Assembly (NCBI GenBank): GCA_038146985.1
Contig: JAYQSQ010000010.1
Span: forward strand, 124,001-188,000
DNA: 64,000 nucleotides
Reading direction: 5' to 3'
Source: JADHLJ01 sp038146985
GTDB taxonomy: Bacteria > Pseudomonadota > Alphaproteobacteria > Thalassobaculales > Thalassobaculaceae
Under the pieces are notes generated by a model that did no database searches, had not been told where the DNA came from, and saw only the letters and a list, made by a program, of their open reading frames with translations. Positions 43,953 to 53,800 of the stretch are shown here, piece by piece (within the stretch, counting starts at the first letter, position 1; every line of letters begins with the position of its first letter). A program made the position numbers and the translations under genes.

Positions 43953-44928
43953 TTGAACATCGAACGCGCCCGGGAGATCGCTGAACAGGACGATCGGGGT
44001 CTCGAGGAATTCCTCGGCCTTGCGCCAGCGCTGTCGCGCGAGAAGGCCGTCCGGTCGGCTCGATCTTGAGCCCCTCGACCGCAAGGTGGGAGCGGCTGCG
44101 TATCTGGCGCGGCACGGCTTTGCGATAAGATTTGACGAACGTTTCGCCCGCTATTGCCGGAGCACTGGTTACAGCCGGCAGGTCCATGCAACGAATGTGG
44201 AACTGTCCCTGCTGCAGGAATGCTTGGGGATGGGGGGCGGGCCGATCGACGCCCGACGCGTTGCCCCGGACATTGCCGAGTTTCACGACGTGCTGATCCG
44301 TTAGAGCCCGCTGCTCCAGGATGCGATTTCCGCGACCTTGCATCGGCTTCCGGCGAAGAACTTCATTCATGTCGGCGCCAATGACCTGGGCGGCGCCGAC
44401 GATGAAGGCCATTCCTGGATCATCGGTGACCCGGAATGGCGCTCCGTCCTGGTCGAGCCCCAACCGCGGGCCATGGATCGATTGCGCCGGAACATCGGCG
44501 GCGCGCGGAACGTCACCCTCGTCAATGCGGCAATCGCGGATCATGACGGCACAGCGGAACTGACGGTCTACCGCCGCGACAGATGGTCTTCCATGGCGCC
44601 CCGGACCCACGAGATGCGGGATCGCTTCAATGAGCCGAAGCACCTGGTGCAGGTGGCGTGCATGACGGCGGCAAGTTTGCTTCGCCAAACCGGGATTGAC
44701 GCGCCAGGCTTCCTGATTATCGACACAGAGGGGTTGGACAAGGAGATCCTCGACCAGTTCCTCGACATCGGCCGGCCGGCGATGATCATCTGCGAGATTG
44801 CGCATGTCCCGCCGGACGGCCAGACCGCCGTCCTAAAGCGCTTTGCGGATGAGGGCTACGTCTATTGTGTGCTCAAGGGCGTGCGCGATGTCCTGGCCCT
44901 TCGTGCGGATCTCGCTGGCCGTACATAG
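43953..44928 (+). pseudogene. FkbM-family methyltransferase, disrupted
   Basis: The C-terminal part, from about 44338, is a clear FkbM methyltransferase: FIHVGANDLGGADDE (SAM site), SVLVEPQPRAMDRLRRNI, NVTLVNAAIADHDGTAELTV, FLIIDTEGLDKEILDQFLD. Upstream in the same frame, after an amber TAG at 44302-44304, sequence encodes RKVGAAAYLARHGFAIRFDE and ...LIR. Before that a further frame change near 44050 leads to a start at 43953 (TTG, with AGGAAAGGGA upstream). A whole gene would have about 325 residues. The amber codon is a different lesion from the missing-base pattern elsewhere, so this one may be genuine decay, or only the part from 44338 may still be expressed. Confidence 0.7.
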
Positions 44929-44950
44929 CAAGGCCGCACGTATCCAAGCG

Positions 44951-46528
44951 CTATTCCGCCGCTTCGGCCGCGCGCTTGCGCAGGATGAACTCCGGCAGGC
45001 TCTGGCCCATGGAATGCTCGTACATCAGGGCCGGGCGGCTCGGGTTGAAGGGGATGTTCAAGGCCGCGCGGACCTCTTTTTCCAACTCGTCCCGCAAAGC
45101 GACGATCTCGTCGCCGCTCAAATGGTCGGTATAGACGAAGGAGCGGTAGCCTTCCTCGGGAATGCCCTTGTAGTAGTCCGCCGTCGTCGAATAATCGACC
45201 TCGCGGGCGTGCAGCCGGTCGCCGGTCTGGGGCTGGGTATAGGTCCACACCCCCTCGGCCTCCGGGTTCGGCACCGCCAGATCGTGATAGGGCGTGCCGG
45301 GATAGGGCGTGATGACGGTGCAGTCGAAGTCGTCGACCCTCATCTCGATCAGCCAGTCCCGGATCGCCCGGATCGACTCCCGCGATTCCCCCGGATGTCC
45401 GCAGGACATTAGCGCCTTGATCTTCATCCCGTATTTGCGGGCGATCTCGACCGCGCGGGTATTGTCCTCGCGGCTCGCGCGTTTCTGGATGTTCGTCAGA
45501 ATGCGCGGGTCCGCCGCCTCGAAACCGCAGAGCAGCCAGCGGAAGCCGGCCCGGTACATGGCTTCGGCCTGCTCCTCGGTGAACAACTCGGCCTTGATGA
45601 AGCCGCGCAGCCGGAACGCGACGCCGCGCTGTTCCTGCAACTCGGCGAGCCCGTTCATCAGCGCCACGATCTGCGGGTTCACGTTCAATTCGTCGTCGTA
45701 GAACATGAAGCCGGTGAAGCCGTACCGGTCATGCAGATCGGCGACTTCGCGGACGATAGACTCATGGCTGCGGGTCCGGATGATGCGCAGGCTGCGGCTG
45801 AACCGGCCGCCGCAGAACCCGCAGGCGAACGGGCAGCCGAGCTGGGCGATCAGGCTGGTCGCCGGGAAACCCTCGATGCTGTACTTGTAGGTCGACAGAT
45901 CGATCAGATGCCGCGCCGGCGGCGGCGTGATCTCGTAGAGCTCGTCGGTCAGGAACAGCTCGCTTTTGTGGTCGTCGCCGTCGATGTATTTCGGCGCGTC
46001 GTCGCGCAGGGCCGCGAAGATCGCGACCTCGCCGTCGCCCGCGCAAAGCACATCGAAGTTTTCTTCCAGTTTCCGCACCGCCCGGCTGGCGCGGCCGCCG
46101 ATACGGTTGGACTTGATCTCCTGAGCCCGGCCGGAATAGGCGAGCGCCACATGCGCGCCGCCGAGAATGAGCTTGAGGGCCGGCCGCAATTCCCGGATAC
46201 GGTCGCGGATCTTGAAGACGCTGGGCAATTGCGGCGTGGTGACGGTAATCCCGACCGCGTCGTACTCGGCTTCGGCGATGGCATGGCCGACCACGTCCAG
46301 ATAATTCGCGATGCCCGACAGGTCGAGCACCTCGACCTGGTGACCGGCCTTCTCCAGGACGGCGGCGATCTTCAGAACCCCGAGGCTCGGGAACACCCGG
46401 TCGTCCAGCAGGAATTCCGACGGCGGAATGACCAGGCAGACCTTGCGGGTATCGGCGGCCCGGTTCATCCAAGGCGCATGATCGGGTGAAAGGCGGCGGC
46501 GCGCGCGGGAAACGGTCGTGTCTGCCAT
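44951..46528 (-). CDS. B12-binding domain radical SAM protein
   Basis: A 525-residue protein of the class B radical SAM type. Residues about 28-165 form the cobalamin-binding Rossmann domain (VCLVIPPSEFLLDDRVFPSL, GVLKIAAVLEKAGHQVEVLD, DAVGITVTTPQLPSVFKI). The radical SAM cluster motif is GCPFACGFCGG (about 232-242), followed by FMFYDDELNVNPQI and WLLCGFEAADPRILTNIQKR. Such enzymes methylate unactivated carbon or phosphorus using methylcobalamin, or perform other radical chemistry in natural-product and lipid (hopanoid-type) pathways. It lies between the FkbM remnant and the methyltransferase, on the opposite strand. Confidence 0.9.
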   Translation of the reverse strand: MADTTVSRARRRLSPDHAPWMNRAADTRKVCLVIPPSEFLLDDRVFPSLGVLKIAAVLEKAGHQVEVLDLSGIANYLDVVGHAIAEAEYDAVGITVTTPQLPSVFKIRDRIRELRPALKLILGGAHVALAYSGRAQEIKSNRIGGRASRAVRKLEENFDVLCAGDGEVAIFAALRDDAPKYIDGDDHKSELFLTDELYEITPPPARHLIDLSTYKYSIEGFPATSLIAQLGCPFACGFCGGRFSRSLRIIRTRSHESIVREVADLHDRYGFTGFMFYDDELNVNPQIVALMNGLAELQEQRGVAFRLRGFIKAELFTEEQAEAMYRAGFRWLLCGFEAADPRILTNIQKRASREDNTRAVEIARKYGMKIKALMSCGHPGESRESIRAIRDWLIEMRVDDFDCTVITPYPGTPYHDLAVPNPEAEGVWTYTQPQTGDRLHAREVDYSTTADYYKGIPEEGYRSFVYTDHLSGDEIVALRDELEKEVRAALNIPFNPSRPALMYEHSMGQSLPEFILRKRAAEAAE

Positions 46529-46648
46529 CTAGTCTCGATCTGGTCGCGGCGGGGCGGAAAGAAACACCTCTTACCAGGAATACTCGATTTTTTCCATGAT
46601 GTTCGCTATTCCAGAGGTCCGGCGCGCCTGCGATTGAGAGATCTCCCG

Positions 46649-47479
46649 ATGAATGCCAATGCCTTGAACCCGGCGGCCCTGCACGAAACGCCGGAACGGG
46701 TGCGGGAATGCGCGCCGGTCCTGCGGGCCTTGCGCACCTACGCGACGGTCCAGGTCGAAACGGTGCAAGGCTGGCTGCGGGCCGGGCCGAGGGCCGCGAT
46801 CTGGGCGCTGCTGGATATTCAGGTTCTGGATGGTGTGCAGGGGCACGTCATGGAAATCGGGGTGTTTCACGGCCGGACCTTCGGCCTTCTTGCCGCCTCT
46901 CTCGGGCCCGGCGAGCGGGCGGTGGCGATCGACCCGTTCGGGTCCGAAGAGCGGCGGGACCAGTTCCTGGGGAATATGCAGCGGCTGGGATTCACGGCGC
47001 GGACAGACCTTCACGTCGTGATGTCGGAAACCTTCGCGACGAGCCGGGAAGCGGCTGAACTGGAAGGAAAAATCCGCTTCCTCAGCCTGGACGGCGCGCA
47101 TGACCAGGAATCGGTGGCGAAGGATCTGGACCTCGCCGAAGCCATGCTAGGCGAGGACGGGATCGTCGCCTTCGACGATTTCTTCAATCCCTGGTATCCC
47201 GAGGTGACCGCCGCTCTGTTCGACCATCTTACGGGACGGTCGGGGCTCGTGCCCTTTGCGATCGCGGTGAATTTCGGCCCTCCGTCACGCGGCGCCAATA
47301 AGCTGTTTCTCAGCCGGGCCGGGGCGGTGGAGCGCTATCGGACGCGCTTGCGCCAGGCCTTGCCCAAGAACCTGCGCAAGGGTCGGCGGTGGCAGGGCGC
47401 CGAGGTTGATGTCTTCGACTTCGAAAACGGCGTGTTCAAACGCGATCCCTTGCTCGCGATCGAACCCGCCGGCACGTGA
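46649..47479 (+). CDS. Class I SAM-dependent methyltransferase (Methyltransf_24-like)
   Basis: A 276-residue protein: VQGHVMEIGVFHGRTFGLLA (SAM motif I), ERAVAIDPFGSEERRDQFL, IRFLSLDGAHDQESVAKDLD, DGIVAFDDFFNPWYPEVTAA. Similar proteins are found in glycan and natural-product gene sets and act on sugars or lipids. The ATG at 46649 is chosen; an in-frame TTG at 46634 lacks conservation. Its TGA overlaps the ATG of the next gene by one base, so the two proteins are translationally coupled. Confidence 0.84.
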   Translation: MNANALNPAALHETPERVRECAPVLRALRTYATVQVETVQGWLRAGPRAAIWALLDIQVLDGVQGHVMEIGVFHGRTFGLLAASLGPGERAVAIDPFGSEERRDQFLGNMQRLGFTARTDLHVVMSETFATSREAAELEGKIRFLSLDGAHDQESVAKDLDLAEAMLGEDGIVAFDDFFNPWYPEVTAALFDHLTGRSGLVPFAIAVNFGPPSRGANKLFLSRAGAVERYRTRLRQALPKNLRKGRRWQGAEVDVFDFENGVFKRDPLLAIEPAGT

Positions 47480-49380
47480 TGCCGGCCAAGGCGCCGACGG
47501 TCGGGGAGGTTCTCGACACCGCCGAGGCGGCGATCGCGCGCGGCGAGGCTGGCCGCGCCGCCGCTTGGCTGGCCCGGGTGCGCGAGGCCGCGCCTCTGCA
47601 CCCCCGCGTCCACCATCTCGAAGCGCTGGTCCACCGGGCCGAGGGCCGGCCCCAGAAGGCGATGGAGGCGTTGCGGCGAAGCCTTGTGCTGCTGCCGCGA
47701 AATCCGGCCGCAGTAAGCCAGTCCGGGGTGATTTCACGAGCCCTGGGCGAGTGGTCGGCGGCACTGGCGGCGCATCGAAGAGCGGCCCGGCTTGATCCGG
47801 ACAATCCGGACCTGCTGTACAATCTCGCGAACATCCTGAACGACACGGCGCGTTTGCGGGAAGCCGAGACGGTGCTGGCGCGGGCGCTGGCGCTCTCGCC
47901 TCTCGATCCGGATGGTCACCGTCTGATGGCCCGCATCCGATTGGCCGTTGGTGCCGGTTCGAGAGCCGCGTTCTCGGCCCGCCGTGCGATCATCACGGCA
48001 CCGGAACGTTGTGACGCTTATCTCACCGCGTCCGCGCTGGCTCGGGAGGACAACCAACAGGACCGCGCGTGGCGCCTGCTGACGCGCGCGGGGATGATCG
48101 CGCCGCTGGCTCCCGGCGCGCTCTTCAACCGGATCCGTCTGGCTCTTGAACAGGGGCGGGTGGCGGAAGCGGCCGCCGCATCCCGGCGCGCGGTACTGGC
48201 TACGCCGGAGGAGCTCGGCCCCGCCCTTGATCACGGCGGCGCGGTGCTGGCGGAGGGCGGCGGGCTTACCGGGATCTGGCGGTGGGTGTCCTGCCTTGCC
48301 GGTCTGCCTCCGCGTGTCGCCGAGACCTTCGTTGCGGCCCGGGTCGTCCCCGGCGACGCACTGCTCGATCCGGACACGCGCCCCGGATCGATCTCGCTTC
48401 AGTATCCGCCCGGGCACGCGCCGGAGGACGACCCCGGGGGCGACGCGGTTGTGCTGACGATCCGGAACGCGACCATCCTGACCGCTTCGCAAAGCCTTTT
48501 GAGCGCCGACGGGCTGTTACTCCATGAAGGTATTTCGCCGCTGCTGGCCCCGGCCGATGCCCGGACCGGCGCCGGCGTGCTCTATCGCGGCATGGACGGG
48601 ACGGCGGTGGTGCGGCCGGTCGAACCGGTGGTCCGGCTGCTCGAGGCGACGCTGCTGGGCACCGGCGGCGGCGGCAATTACTATCACTGGCTGATCGATT
48701 TTCTGCCCCGGCTCTATACCCTGTCTCGGCATCCGGAATCGCCGGCGGCGACCGCGCCGCTGCTGATATCCGATGATTGCCCGCCCGCGATCCGCGATCT
48801 CCTGGCTCTGCTCGGCCTAGGCAAGGACAGGCTGGCCGTGGTGGCGCGCGCCGGCCCGGTCGCCGCCGAGATGCTGCATGTGCCGGCCATGCCGTCCCTG
48901 GCCCCCACGCTCTTCGCCGACGCGCTGTGCTGGTTGCGGGAGCGCGTCGCGAATCTTCCGGCGCCGGAGTCCGGCGGGGCCCGCGTGTATCTTGACCGCG
49001 GAGGCGCGGCGACGCGGCGCCTGCTGAATGCCGCCGAGGTTGAAGACCTGCTCTCCCGCCATGGATTCAAGGTCGTTACGCCTGATCCCGGATCCATCCA
49101 GCAGCAGATCGCCGCCGTTTCCTCGGCGCGCGTCATGGTTTCGGTCCATGGCGCCGCCCTGGCGAACATGCTCTTCGCGCCGCCGGGTTGCCAAATCGTC
49201 GAGCTTTCCTATCCGGGGGCGCCGGATCATCTTCCGCTTCTGGCGCGGGCGCTGGGCCACCGCCATCACGCGGTGATCTGCGAGGCCCGGCCGGATGCGG
49301 CGCTTCGCCCGGGCCGCTGGGACCTGCGCGCGCCCTTGGCCGAGCTTTCGGCGATGCTGGACAGCCTCTCCATGCTTTGA
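47479..49380 (+). CDS. TPR-glycosyltransferase 61 family protein
   Basis: A 633-residue fusion. Residues about 10-235 are tetratricopeptide-like repeats (AEAAIARGEAGRAAAWLARV, AHRRAARLDPDNPDLLYNLA, REAETVLARALALSPLDPDG). Residues about 300-620 form a GT61/DUF563 domain (GGGNYYHWLIDFLPRLYTLS, RARVYLDRGGAATRR-like sequence, VSVHGAALANMLFAPPGCQI). GT61 enzymes transfer sugars such as xylose or glucosamine to glycans. The TPRs may bind partner proteins. It overlaps the preceding methyltransferase by one base. Confidence 0.85.
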   Translation: MPAKAPTVGEVLDTAEAAIARGEAGRAAAWLARVREAAPLHPRVHHLEALVHRAEGRPQKAMEALRRSLVLLPRNPAAVSQSGVISRALGEWSAALAAHRRAARLDPDNPDLLYNLANILNDTARLREAETVLARALALSPLDPDGHRLMARIRLAVGAGSRAAFSARRAIITAPERCDAYLTASALAREDNQQDRAWRLLTRAGMIAPLAPGALFNRIRLALEQGRVAEAAAASRRAVLATPEELGPALDHGGAVLAEGGGLTGIWRWVSCLAGLPPRVAETFVAARVVPGDALLDPDTRPGSISLQYPPGHAPEDDPGGDAVVLTIRNATILTASQSLLSADGLLLHEGISPLLAPADARTGAGVLYRGMDGTAVVRPVEPVVRLLEATLLGTGGGGNYYHWLIDFLPRLYTLSRHPESPAATAPLLISDDCPPAIRDLLALLGLGKDRLAVVARAGPVAAEMLHVPAMPSLAPTLFADALCWLRERVANLPAPESGGARVYLDRGGAATRRLLNAAEVEDLLSRHGFKVVTPDPGSIQQQIAAVSSARVMVSVHGAALANMLFAPPGCQIVELSYPGAPDHLPLLARALGHRHHAVICEARPDAALRPGRWDLRAPLAELSAMLDSLSML

Positions 49381-49486
49381 CGCTCAAGGGAAATCATGAA
49401 AATGCGCCTTGGGCCTCTGGACCTGATCCGTATTTTCGGCCGATAAACGTCCTCCGGAAAATCATGGCGGCTATCGAGGAAGCGAG

Positions 49487-50881
49487 ATGACGGCACCGAG
49501 TGGAATGGACGCGCTAAGCGGCCTGTGGCGACAGGCGGGCGGTGAGGCCGAGGCGTTGAACGACATCACGCTGACCGGCGAGGACCCGGCGCTGCCGTCG
49601 ATCTTCCGGGTCGGCACGGCGGCCCAGGCGACGATCGGCGCCGCCTCGCTGGCGGCCGCCGAGGTCTGGCGGGCGCGGACCGGCCGCCGGCAGAAGGTCG
49701 CGCTGGATATGCGCGCCGCCGCCGTCGCGTTCCGCAGCGAGCTCTACACCCATGTCGTCGGCAAACCCCGCGAGGAGCATTGGGCCGATGTTTCGGGCTA
49801 CTATCGCACCCGCGACGACCGCTGGATCCAGCTGCATTGCCAGTATCCGCATCTGCGCGCCGGGGTCCTGAAGGTGCTTGGCGTCGAGGATGACAGGGCC
49901 CAGGTGACCGCGGCGGTGGCCGAATGGGACGGCCTGGCGCTGGAAACCCGGTGCCGCGAGGACAAGCTCTGTGTCGCCCTGATCCGCTCGCCCGAGGAAT
50001 GGGCCGCCCATCCCCAGGCCCAGGCGGTGGCCACGCTGCCGGTTTTCGAGATCACCAAGATCGGCGAGGCGCCGCCCGAGCCGCTTCCGGCGGGGGCCGA
50101 CCGGCCGCTTTCCGGTATCAAGGTTCTGGATCTCACCAAGGTGCTGGCGGGCCCGGTCTGCGGGCGCACCCTGGCCTCGCACGGCGCCCAAGTGCTGCGG
50201 ATCGGTGCGCGGCATCTGCCGGTGCTGGTGCCCCTGGCCATGGATACCGGTCTCGGCAAGCGCTCGGCCTTCATCGATCTGCGTGCGGAGACGGACCGCG
50301 CGACCTTGCGCGAGCTGGCCCTGAGCGCCGATGTCTTCGCCCAGGGCTACCGGCCGGGCACGATTTCCGGCTTCGGCTTCGGGCCCGAGGAACTGGCGGC
50401 GCTGCGGCCGGGCATCGTCTATGTCACCCTCTCGGCCTATGGCCACGAGGGCCCGTGGCGCACCTGGCGCGGCTTCGACAGTCTGACCCAGAGCGCCAGC
50501 GGCATCTGTCACGAGGGAATGATGGCCGCCGGCACCGGACAGCCGCATCCGCTGCCCTGTCAGGCTCTGGACCACGGCACCGGCTATCTCGCGGCCTTCG
50601 GTGCGATGATGGCCCTGAAGCGCCGAGCCGAAGAGGGCGGGTCCTGGATGGTGCGGGTCTCGCTGGCCCAGACCGGCCGCTGGATCGACGGTCTCGGCCG
50701 CATGGAGGGTCTGCACCTCGCCAAGCCCAAGGAGAACGAAATCGCCGATCTCCTGGAGGTGCACGACTCGCCCTACGGCAAGGTTTCCCACGTTAAACCG
50801 CCGGAAACCCTGTCCGAAACGCCGGCGCGCTGGGACAGCGGCCCGGTGCCGGTCGGGCACAACGAGGCGGCCTGGGTCTAG
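49487..50881 (+). CDS. CaiB/BaiF CoA-transferase family III protein, rearranged domain order
   Basis: A 464-residue CoA-transferase. The usual N-terminal signature PLSGIKVLDLTKVLAGPVCG appears only at about residue 208, followed by RPGIVYVTLSAYGHEGPW, GFDSLTQSASGICHEGM (Asp near 331, the expected acyl-CoA nucleophile) and MALKRRAEEGGSWMVRVSLA. The first 200 residues (GTAAQATIGAASLAAAEVWR, YYRTRDDRWIQLHCQYPHLR) resemble the small domain that normally follows, so the small-domain-like part comes first. Several alphaproteobacterial relatives share this layout, so it is probably a stable subfamily. The substrate is unknown. Confidence 0.86.
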   Translation: MTAPSGMDALSGLWRQAGGEAEALNDITLTGEDPALPSIFRVGTAAQATIGAASLAAAEVWRARTGRRQKVALDMRAAAVAFRSELYTHVVGKPREEHWADVSGYYRTRDDRWIQLHCQYPHLRAGVLKVLGVEDDRAQVTAAVAEWDGLALETRCREDKLCVALIRSPEEWAAHPQAQAVATLPVFEITKIGEAPPEPLPAGADRPLSGIKVLDLTKVLAGPVCGRTLASHGAQVLRIGARHLPVLVPLAMDTGLGKRSAFIDLRAETDRATLRELALSADVFAQGYRPGTISGFGFGPEELAALRPGIVYVTLSAYGHEGPWRTWRGFDSLTQSASGICHEGMMAAGTGQPHPLPCQALDHGTGYLAAFGAMMALKRRAEEGGSWMVRVSLAQTGRWIDGLGRMEGLHLAKPKENEIADLLEVHDSPYGKVSHVKPPETLSETPARWDSGPVPVGHNEAAWV

Positions 50882-50892
50882 GATCAGGCGGC

Positions 50893-53800
50893 TCAATACT
50901 CCCAGCGGCGTTGAATGCCGAGGGTGCTTTCGCTGCTCGAGCCGACCGTGCCCTCCACGGTGATTTTCGGAGTGAGGTTCCATTCCACGACGGAGCGCGT
51001 GCTGCCGGCGGCGGTTCCCTGCTCGACCCCGACGAAAAGGTCGTCGCGGACGTATTTCCCGGCCTTCAGTCGCCCGAGTTCGTTCTCGGAGGCGCCCGGC
51101 GCGAAGGTCAGCACATCGACGCCGAGGGCGCCGCGTATCTTGTCCAGGGCGCCCGGCTCTCCGCTGAGGAGCGTGCGCGTCGACTGCGCGAGCTGCAGCG
51201 CCTCCGTCGCGGTGAGGCGGGCGGTGAATTTGCCGAACAGAATCTTCGCGAGGATCTCATCCTCCGGATAGGGCGGATCGCTGGTAAGCTCGATCTCCGG
51301 CTGGGAGGCGCTGCCGGTGATCCGCGCAACGGCGGTGAAGTCGGCGCCCCGGTGAATGGCCGACAGGTTCAGCGCCGGCTCGATGGTCTCGCCGCCGGAA
51401 AAGCCGATCCCGCCTTCGCCAAGCTCGAAGCGCCGTCCGGCGAACTCGAAGCCGCCACGGACCGGATCGATGGACCCCAGCAGTCTCGGCGCGGCGACGG
51501 TGCCCGAAATCTCGACCTCGCCGCCCCATTCGGAATCAAGGCCCCGCCCGCGCACGAAGATCTTTCCGGGCGCGGTGAATTTGAGATCCAGATCCACCGG
51601 CGGGGCCTCGGTGGGCGGCGCCGAGGCCTCCTCGTCCTTGGGAACCGGCTTGCCGTCCCGCACCTCCTCGACCGCGAGTTCCTCGACCCCCGCCGGCAGG
51701 GCGCCGACGAGCTGGATTTCCGTCTTGTGATTGGTGATCTCGCCGGATACCAAAATGCGCTCGCCCTTGGAGTTCACGGCAATCCGCGCGTCGAGCTGAA
51801 CATTCGCGTCGTCCCGCCGCGCCACCGTCATTTCCCGCAAGACCGCCTCAAGCGCCAGCTTGGGCCGTGACGGTTCCGCCAGATCCACGGCGCCGGAAAT
51901 CCGGGCGGTCCCGCCGCCCGTATCGCCCGCCTCGAAGGACTGGATGACCAGCCGGGTCCCATCCAGCGTGACCGACGCGCTGAGCGGATCCAGGATCGCG
52001 CCGGAAAGGAAATTCTCGACCCGCCCGTCGCGCAGAAGGATACGACCGGAGGTCCGGTCCGGCATGACGGACCCGTCACTTGTATCGAGGCCGCCCGCGA
52101 AGGCGAGGTCGATCTCGGCATCCCCCCGGATCAGGTTGCCGTCAAGCGGCAGGGCAGCGGCGAGGTTGCCGAGACTACCGCGCCATTGCAATCCGGCTTC
52201 CAGCGGCACGACCGGATCACCGTCGGGCAAGCGGGTCGCGAGGCGCGCCTCGAAGGGAACCTCTCCTATCCCGGACAAGGACGCCCGCGCATCCAGGGCG
52301 CCTTCGTCCAGGCGCGCCGTCACGGCCAAGGTCACCGGCGGCAAACCTGCATCCGCCGATCCGAAACCGCTGACGTCCTTCAGGGCTAGGTCAAGCTTGC
52401 CGTTGGGCGTCGCCAGAGGTCCAGAGAGGTCTCCCGAGGCGTTCAGCGTCCCGGCGGTCAAGGTGGCGCCGAAAAGCGTGGCGACAGCCGGCAGCGAGAC
52501 GTTCTCGACCGCCAGTTGCCCGGCCACGCGCCCGTCCTTGACGCTGCCGGCAGCCTCGAGCTTTCCGCCGAACAGCGCCAGCGACAGCGGCTCCAGAACC
52601 CCGCCGTCACCCTGGAGCGTGGCGCCGCCTGGCCGCAGCAGGCGGATCATCGGCTCGCGCCCGGCAAGCTCAAACCGGCTCAGCGCGAGGCGCGGCGCAT
52701 CCCCCAAGGCGATTGACCCGGCCGCCGCGCCGCGCAACGGGATTCCCGACGCCGCGCCGGATGCCTGAAGCTCGAATGCCGGCGCGTCCAGGGCGCCGTG
52801 GGCGCTAAGGTCAATCCGCTCGGCGCGCACTTGCCCCCGCGCGGCACCGGTAACGGTTACGGTCGCGTTGAGTCTCGGGTCGCCGAAAGCGTCGTCGAGG
52901 GTGCCGGAGACATCCACCCGATCGACCGTGGTCGGTTCCTTGCCGGCGATACGCGCCCGCGACGCGACGTCCCAGCCGAGGCGCTGTTTGCCACCGGCTT
53001 CAGAGGCTTCGAGGCGGGCCGTCGCGCCACCGTCGATGACGACGCCCGCGAGTTTCCCCCAATCGGCAAGGGACGCGATGGCGACATCCAGCGCGCCGGT
53101 CACCGCCAGCGGCGACGGCATGAGGGAAAGCGCGCCCCCGACCGTATCGCCGCCGCGCCGGACCGTGATGTCCGTGAACGCCAATCTCCGCCCGTCCCAC
53201 GCCAAACCTGTCCGGGCCTCGGCGGGTCCAAGGGGTGTTTCCGCGCTGATCGCCGCATCGCCCCGTGCCGCCAAGCCCTCGGCGTGCAACGATCCTTTGG
53301 CCGCAACACGCGGGATCTCGTATCCCCGGGCGGCAAGGCCCGTCGCCGAAAGCTCCCAGGTCATCTCCGCTGTCTCGAGGCCGCCCTTGATGGCCGCGCC
53401 GAGACGCGCCGCGCCGGCCTCCAGCGTTCCCGAGGGATCGAGGCGCGCGAGATCATCCATCTGGATTTCGGCGGTGACGTCGCCGGTAAGCGCGGCCTGA
53501 TCCACCAGTCCCGAGGCGCTGATCCGGGCGCCAGGGTTGTCGATCTCGGCGCTGGACAGCTCCCAGAGCGTGGCCGATTGCTGCCGGGCCGAGACCCAGA
53601 GAGCGGTTTCCCCCGCCAGCACCCGATCAAGCCCCGGATCGCCGGTGCCGAGGTTCCGCGCGCTTCCGCCGAGCTGGAGGGTAAGCAGCGCACCGTCGAA
53701 CTGGCCGTGCAGATCGGCTTCGAGACGGCCGGATTTCAAGCCCGGGACCACAGCGGCGAGCGCGTCGTGCGTCGCCATGGCCGAGAAATCGACGGTCCCG

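Noticed and set aside
44302..44304. TAG read as pyrrolysine or selenocysteine-like recoding
   Set aside because: No pyl or sel genes in the window and no known FkbM protein uses recoding; stop or sequence error is simpler.
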